A stretch of DNA of 7,021 nucleotides from an uncultured Eubacteriales bacterium. Its GTDB lineage: Bacteria > Bacillota > Clostridia > Lachnospirales > Anaerotignaceae. Below the pieces are notes generated by a model. It was not told the DNA's origin, did not search any database, and worked only from the letters and a program-made list of their open reading frames with translations. The position numbers were made by a program, and so were the translations under genes. How positions within the stretch are numbered: position 1 is the stretch's first letter; the number at the start of each line of letters is the position of its first letter. Where the stretch lies: the NCBI GenBank assembly GCA_934552695.1, contig CAKTER010000081.1, positions 1-7,021 on the forward strand. Direction: 5' to 3'. Below, piece after piece: positions 4,524 to 7,021 of this stretch.

Positions 4524-5948
4524 ATGAAAACGAAAAACTATGTTCCCCTGCCCCCCGACACCGAACGAAAGGTGTTGGGCCTTTTTACCCGGGATCCGTA
4601 TTTTTATCGCACCTTTTTCCCTCTGCTGTGTATTGTGGTATTGCAGCAGCTGGCCGCCCTGGCCGTCAACATGGTGGATAACATCATGCTGGGGACCTAT
4701 TCCGAGCTGGCCCTGTCCGGGGCCACGCTGGTGAACCAAATCCAGTTCACCCTCCAGCAGATTGCTTCCGGCGTGGGCATGGGCATTGTGGTGCTGGCCT
4801 CCCAGTATTGGGGGCAGCAGCGCATCGACCCCATCAAAAAAATCATCGGGCTGGGGGTCAAGGTAGCGCTGGCCCTGGGCATTCTCTTTTTCGCAGCCGC
4901 CCGGGCCGTTCCCGTCCCTCTGCTCTCCCTGTTTACCAACGACCAGGCCGTGATTGCGGAAGGCGTAAGATACCTGCACATCATCAGCTGGACGTATTTC
5001 ATCTTTACGTTCTCCAACTCGCTGATGTACTCCCTCCAAAGTGTAGAAACCGCCATGATTGGCACCATCATGTCCGTCAGCACCATCTGCATCAACGCCT
5101 GCCTCAACTACTGCTTGATTTTTGGGCATTTCGGCGCTCCCGAGCTGGGGGTGGAGGGCGCCGCTATTGCTACGCTGGTCAGCCGGATTGTGGAGCTCAT
5201 CATCATTCTGGCCTACGTTCTGTGTATCGATAAAAAGATACGGATGCGCCTGCGGGATTTGCTTCGGTTCGACTTTACCTACCTGGCCGACTACCTCAAG
5301 GTCTCGCTGCCTATCGTGGTTAGCGGCGCTCTGTGGGGGGTCGCACAAGCGGCGCAAACCGCCGTGCTGGGGCATATCAGCGCCACGGTCATCGCTGCCA
5401 ACAGCATTGCCACCGTCATTTTCCAAATTTTTGCCGTGGTGGGGATGTCCAGCGCCAATGTGGCCTCGGTGGTCATGGGCAAAACCGTGGGCCAGGGCCG
5501 GATACATATGATTCGCCCCTATGCCAAAACCATGCAGGCCATTTTCCTGCTCATCGGCCTTACCTTCGGCATTTTACTGTTCCTGTTTAAGGACGCCATT
5601 GTGAGCCTCTACGCTGTTTCGGACGAAACCAAGAGCTTGGCCATCGGCTTTTTAACGGTGCTCAGCGTGGCCATTGTCGGCTCCTGCTACGAATACCCGG
5701 TCGAAGGCGGGATTATTGCCGGCGGTGGTAACACCACCTATACCGCCCTTGTGGACAACCTGTTTATGTGGCTGTTCACCATCCCCTCGGCCTACCTCAG
5801 CGCCTTTGTATTCCGCTTCCCGCCCCTTGTGACCTTTTGCTTTTTAAAGGCCGACCAGCTGCTAAAGTGCCTTCCCAACGCCATTGTATGCAACCGTTTC
5901 CGCTGGGTACGGGTACTGACCACTCCGGACCAAAAATCCGCACGGTAA
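4524..5948 (+). CDS. MATE-family efflux transporter
   Basis: A 474-residue integral membrane protein with about 12 hydrophobic segments, typical of the multidrug and toxic compound extrusion (MATE) family, which exports cationic drugs or metabolites using a Na+ or H+ gradient. The N-terminal half has FFPLL (31-35), VDNIMLG (51-57) and ALSGATLVNQIQF. The C-terminal half repeats this pattern with SLPIVVSGALWG and AANSIATVIFQI, as expected from the two-fold MATE repeat. The VDN stretch with Asp52 may match the conserved acidic site in the N-lobe. AAGGAG 5 nt upstream sets the start. It lies 21 nt after azlD with no terminator between and is followed by a strong terminator, so it is the last gene of the azlCD operon. 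The substrate is unknown; context suggests a link to amino acids or an antimetabolite. It could also be a general drug pump that has joined the operon. Confidence 0.93.
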   Translation: MKTKNYVPLPPDTERKVLGLFTRDPYFYRTFFPLLCIVVLQQLAALAVNMVDNIMLGTYSELALSGATLVNQIQFTLQQIASGVGMGIVVLASQYWGQQRIDPIKKIIGLGVKVALALGILFFAAARAVPVPLLSLFTNDQAVIAEGVRYLHIISWTYFIFTFSNSLMYSLQSVETAMIGTIMSVSTICINACLNYCLIFGHFGAPELGVEGAAIATLVSRIVELIIILAYVLCIDKKIRMRLRDLLRFDFTYLADYLKVSLPIVVSGALWGVAQAAQTAVLGHISATVIAANSIATVIFQIFAVVGMSSANVASVVMGKTVGQGRIHMIRPYAKTMQAIFLLIGLTFGILLFLFKDAIVSLYAVSDETKSLAIGFLTVLSVAIVGSCYEYPVEGGIIAGGGNTTYTALVDNLFMWLFTIPSAYLSAFVFRFPPLVTFCFLKADQLLKCLPNAIVCNRFRWVRVLTTPDQKSAR

Positions 5949-5958
5949 ATGATTTTCC

Positions 5959-5988
5959 GGAAAGGCTCCGGCGGGCCTTTCCTTTTTT
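5959..5988 (+). terminator. Rho-independent terminator of the azlCD-MATE operon
   Basis: GGAAAGGC (5959-5966) pairs perfectly with GCCTTTCC (5975-5982), with a possible inner extension in the loop, followed by six T (5983-5988). It starts 11 nt after the MATE stop codon. Confidence 0.9.
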
Positions 5989-6197
5989 ATTGCGCTCCTT
6001 CTCTCGCTTCCCCCCTCTCATGCCTCCCTCTGTCTCCCTCCCGCAAACACCTCGGGCCGCCCGGGTTTGTCATACGCCACACTTTTTTCCAGTTCCTCCC
6101 AATCATTTTCCTTTCCTTTTTGTTCAATGCCTACAATTTTTTGCGGAATTCCGCCGCTTTTTTTCATTCCCGTACAGAACAAAAATCCCGCAGATGC
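5989..6197. other. Non-coding spacer with pyrimidine tract and hairpins
   Basis: I see no supportable gene here. The stretch 5992-6043 is almost all C and T on the plus strand. An inverted repeat follows: CAAAC (6044-6048) with GTTTG (6065-6069) enclosing CGGG (6053-6056) with CCCG (6060-6063). Further on, GCGGAATTCCGC (6143-6154) is a perfect 12-bp palindrome followed by CGC and seven T (6158-6164). That may act as a second, weak terminator protecting hppA from read-through. Open frames on both strands give low-complexity peptides with no family features. Confidence 0.5.
6143..6164 (+). terminator. Possible weak secondary terminator upstream of hppA
   Basis: The palindrome GCGG-AATT-CCGC (6143-6154) can fold into a short stem, and T7 follows after a CGC gap. 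The stem is only 4 bp with an AATT loop and the gap to the T-tract is not ideal, so efficiency would be low. Confidence 0.25.
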
Positions 6198-6226
6198 TTG
6201 ATTTTCCGGCAGGTATATGCTAAAAT
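6198..6226 (+). promoter_or_regulatory. hppA promoter (sigma-A type, extended -10)
   Basis: TTGATT (6198-6203) lies 17 bp from TAAAAT (6221-6226), with TGC directly before it as an extended -10 element. The transcript would start near 6233, leaving a leader of about 136 nt. This is a strong match, fitting a gene expected to be well expressed. Confidence 0.75.
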
Positions 6227-6232
6227 TATGTG

Positions 6233-6368
6233 TCGTTGTAGAGTGTATCCGATTGGAAAGCCTCCTTTTGGCGAGAGGGAGTTTTTGGTCGGGTCTTCTT
6301 TTGCGGCACGGCATCATGCCTTAACCCAAACCAAAAGTCATTTTATTTGAAACAGGGGGATTATTATC
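6233..6368 (+). promoter_or_regulatory. Long structured 5' leader of hppA, possible cis-regulatory RNA
   Basis: Pairings seen by eye: TTTTGGT (6283-6289) with ACCAAAA (6330-6336), continued inward by GGGT (6291-6294) with ACCC (6324-6327) across a small internal loop; GGCA (6310-6313) with TGCC (6317-6320) inside that stem; and CTCC (6262-6265) with GGAG (6278-6281). As an alternative, CCTCCT (6261-6266) could pair with AGGGGG (6354-6359), the hppA ribosome binding site, with one G-U pair. The two uses of CCTCC exclude each other. I do not recognise a known riboswitch class. Regulation is inference. Confidence 0.35.
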
Positions 6369-7021
6369 ATGGAAACTATGTCTTGGCTCGCACCCATTTT
6401 GGGCGTCGTAGCACTGCTGTTCGCCTTCATTCTTTCCCGCCGCGTGGCGAAGGAAGAAGAGGGTACCAGCCGGATGGCTGAAATCGCCGCTTCCATCCGG
6501 GAAGGTGCCCAAGCCTTTTTGACTGCGGAATATAAGATCCTGGTCATTTTCGCAGCCGTTCTGTTTGTTCTCATCGGCATCGGCATCAGCTGGGTCTCTG
6601 CTCTCAGCTTCCTGCTGGGGGCCATCTTCTCCACTCTGGCCGGCTATTTCGGCATGAACGTGGCTACCAAGGCCAACGTTCGTACTGCCAATGCCGCCCG
6701 GACCAAGGGCATGAACAAGGCCCTGTCCATCGCCTTCTCCGGCGGTGCCGTTATGGGTATGTGCGTGGTTGGTCTGGGTCTGCTGGGCGCCGGTCTGGTG
6801 TATATCTTCACCGGTAGCACCGAGGCTTTGTCCGGCTTCAGCCTAGGCGCTTCCTCCATCGCTCTGTTCGGCCGTGTGGGCGGCGGTATCTACACCAAGG
6901 CTGCCGACGTGGGCGCCGACCTGGTTGGTAAGGTCGAGGCCGGTATCCCCGAGGACGACCCCCGGAACCCCGCCGTTATCGCCGATAACGTGGGCGACAA
7001 CGTGGGCGACGTGGCCGGCAT
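6369..7021 (+). CDS. hppA: Membrane-bound ion-pumping pyrophosphatase, C-terminus cut by window edge
   Basis: This integral membrane enzyme hydrolyses cytoplasmic pyrophosphate and pumps H+ and/or Na+ out of the cell. The 217 complete codons here are about the first third of a protein usually near 680-720 residues. Hydrophobic segments appear at about 6-22, 57-75, 78-95 and 118-147. Family signatures are [17 protein letters not shown] (95-111), [20 protein letters not shown] (167-186), [13 protein letters not shown] (195-207) and [12 protein letters not shown] (206-217). The Asp residues in these stretches bind the Mg-pyrophosphate complex. The residues that separate H+ from Na+ pumping and K+-dependent from K+-independent types lie beyond the edge, so the subtype cannot be told. 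The start at 6369 has AGGGGGA 8 nt upstream; a second ATG at 6378 is too far from it. The gene has its own promoter and appears monocistronic at its 5' side. Confidence 0.97.
   Translation, partial: METMSWLAPILGVVALLFAFILSRRVAKEEEGTSRMAEIAASIREGAQAFLTAEYKILVIFAAVLFVLIGIGISWVSALSFLLGAIFSTLAGYFGMNVATKANVRTANAARTKGMNKALSIAFSGGAVMGMCVVGLGLLGAGLVYIFTGSTEALSGFSLGASSIALFGRVGGGIYTKAADVGADLVGKVEAGIPEDDPRNPAVIADNVGDNVGDVAG

Noticed and set aside
4497..5507. A 336-codon open frame on the minus strand, antisense to the MATE gene
   Set aside because: The peptide is rich in His, Gln, Asp and Gly and has no family features. It is what the complement of GC-rich hydrophobic codons produces, and the plus-strand MATE protein is unmistakable.
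6018..6317. Minus-strand open frame of 99 codons in the hppA upstream region
   Set aside because: Low-complexity peptide, no credible promoter or ribosome binding site seen, and it overlaps the hppA promoter and leader.
5949..6350. A 133-codon plus-strand open frame between the MATE gene and hppA
   Set aside because: It starts directly after the MATE stop, reads through the terminator hairpin and the pyrimidine tract, and crosses the hppA promoter. There is no good ribosome binding site or family likeness.
1..7021. Mobile element, prophage, CRISPR array or defence island
   Set aside because: No transposase, integrase, phage or Cas protein, no long terminal repeats and no regularly spaced repeats were found. 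All genes are ordinary chromosomal families.

Overview
The window looks like chromosomal DNA of a Gram-positive anaerobe, most likely class Clostridia and possibly Oscillospiraceae-like. This is inferred from GC-rich coding sequence separated by AT-rich promoters with TATAAT boxes, strong AGGAGG-type ribosome binding sites, T-tailed hairpin terminators, and a gene set (ECF S component, AzlCD, membrane pyrophosphatase) common in that group. No rRNA, tRNA, CRISPR array, insertion sequence or phage gene is visible. Taxonomy below class level is a guess.

Layout. (1) Positions 1-596, minus: deoC, deoxyribose-phosphate aldolase, cut by the left edge. (2) Positions 597-936: a 340-bp divergent control region with a near-consensus deoC promoter, a likely deoR promoter, and a repeated TTTCGT motif resembling DeoR-family operators. 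(3) Positions 937-1716, plus: a DeoR/GlpR-family repressor, the natural candidate regulator of deoC. (4) Positions 1748-1766: a hairpin shared as terminator by two converging genes. (5) Positions 1794-2315, minus: a small ECF transporter substrate-binding (S) protein of unassigned substrate. (6) Positions 2394-2442: two adjacent inverted repeats between that gene and the next. (7) Positions 2442-3302, minus: a LysR-family regulator. (8) Positions 3303-3432: interlocked divergent promoters. (9) Positions 3433-5948, plus: azlC, azlD and a MATE-family exporter in a tight operon ending in a strong terminator. (10) Positions 5989-6368: a non-coding stretch with a pyrimidine-rich tract, hairpins, a near-consensus promoter and a roughly 136-nt leader. 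(11) Positions 6369-7021, plus: hppA, an ion-pumping membrane pyrophosphatase, cut by the right edge.

How the genes work together. The left module handles deoxyribose-5-phosphate from nucleoside salvage, with its regulator transcribed divergently. The central module looks like a LysR-controlled export unit: AzlCD moves branched-chain or related amino acids out, and the MATE protein exports another small molecule. hppA stands alone with its own promoter and recycles pyrophosphate energy into an ion gradient.

The genes are all recognisable families, and I see no clearly new protein system. The points most worth a second look are regulatory: the hppA leader with a possible Shine-Dalgarno-sequestering pairing, the TTTCGT repeats at deoC/deoR, the interlocked LysR/azlC promoters, the perfect 8-bp inverted repeat after the LysR gene, and the joining of AzlCD to a MATE exporter.
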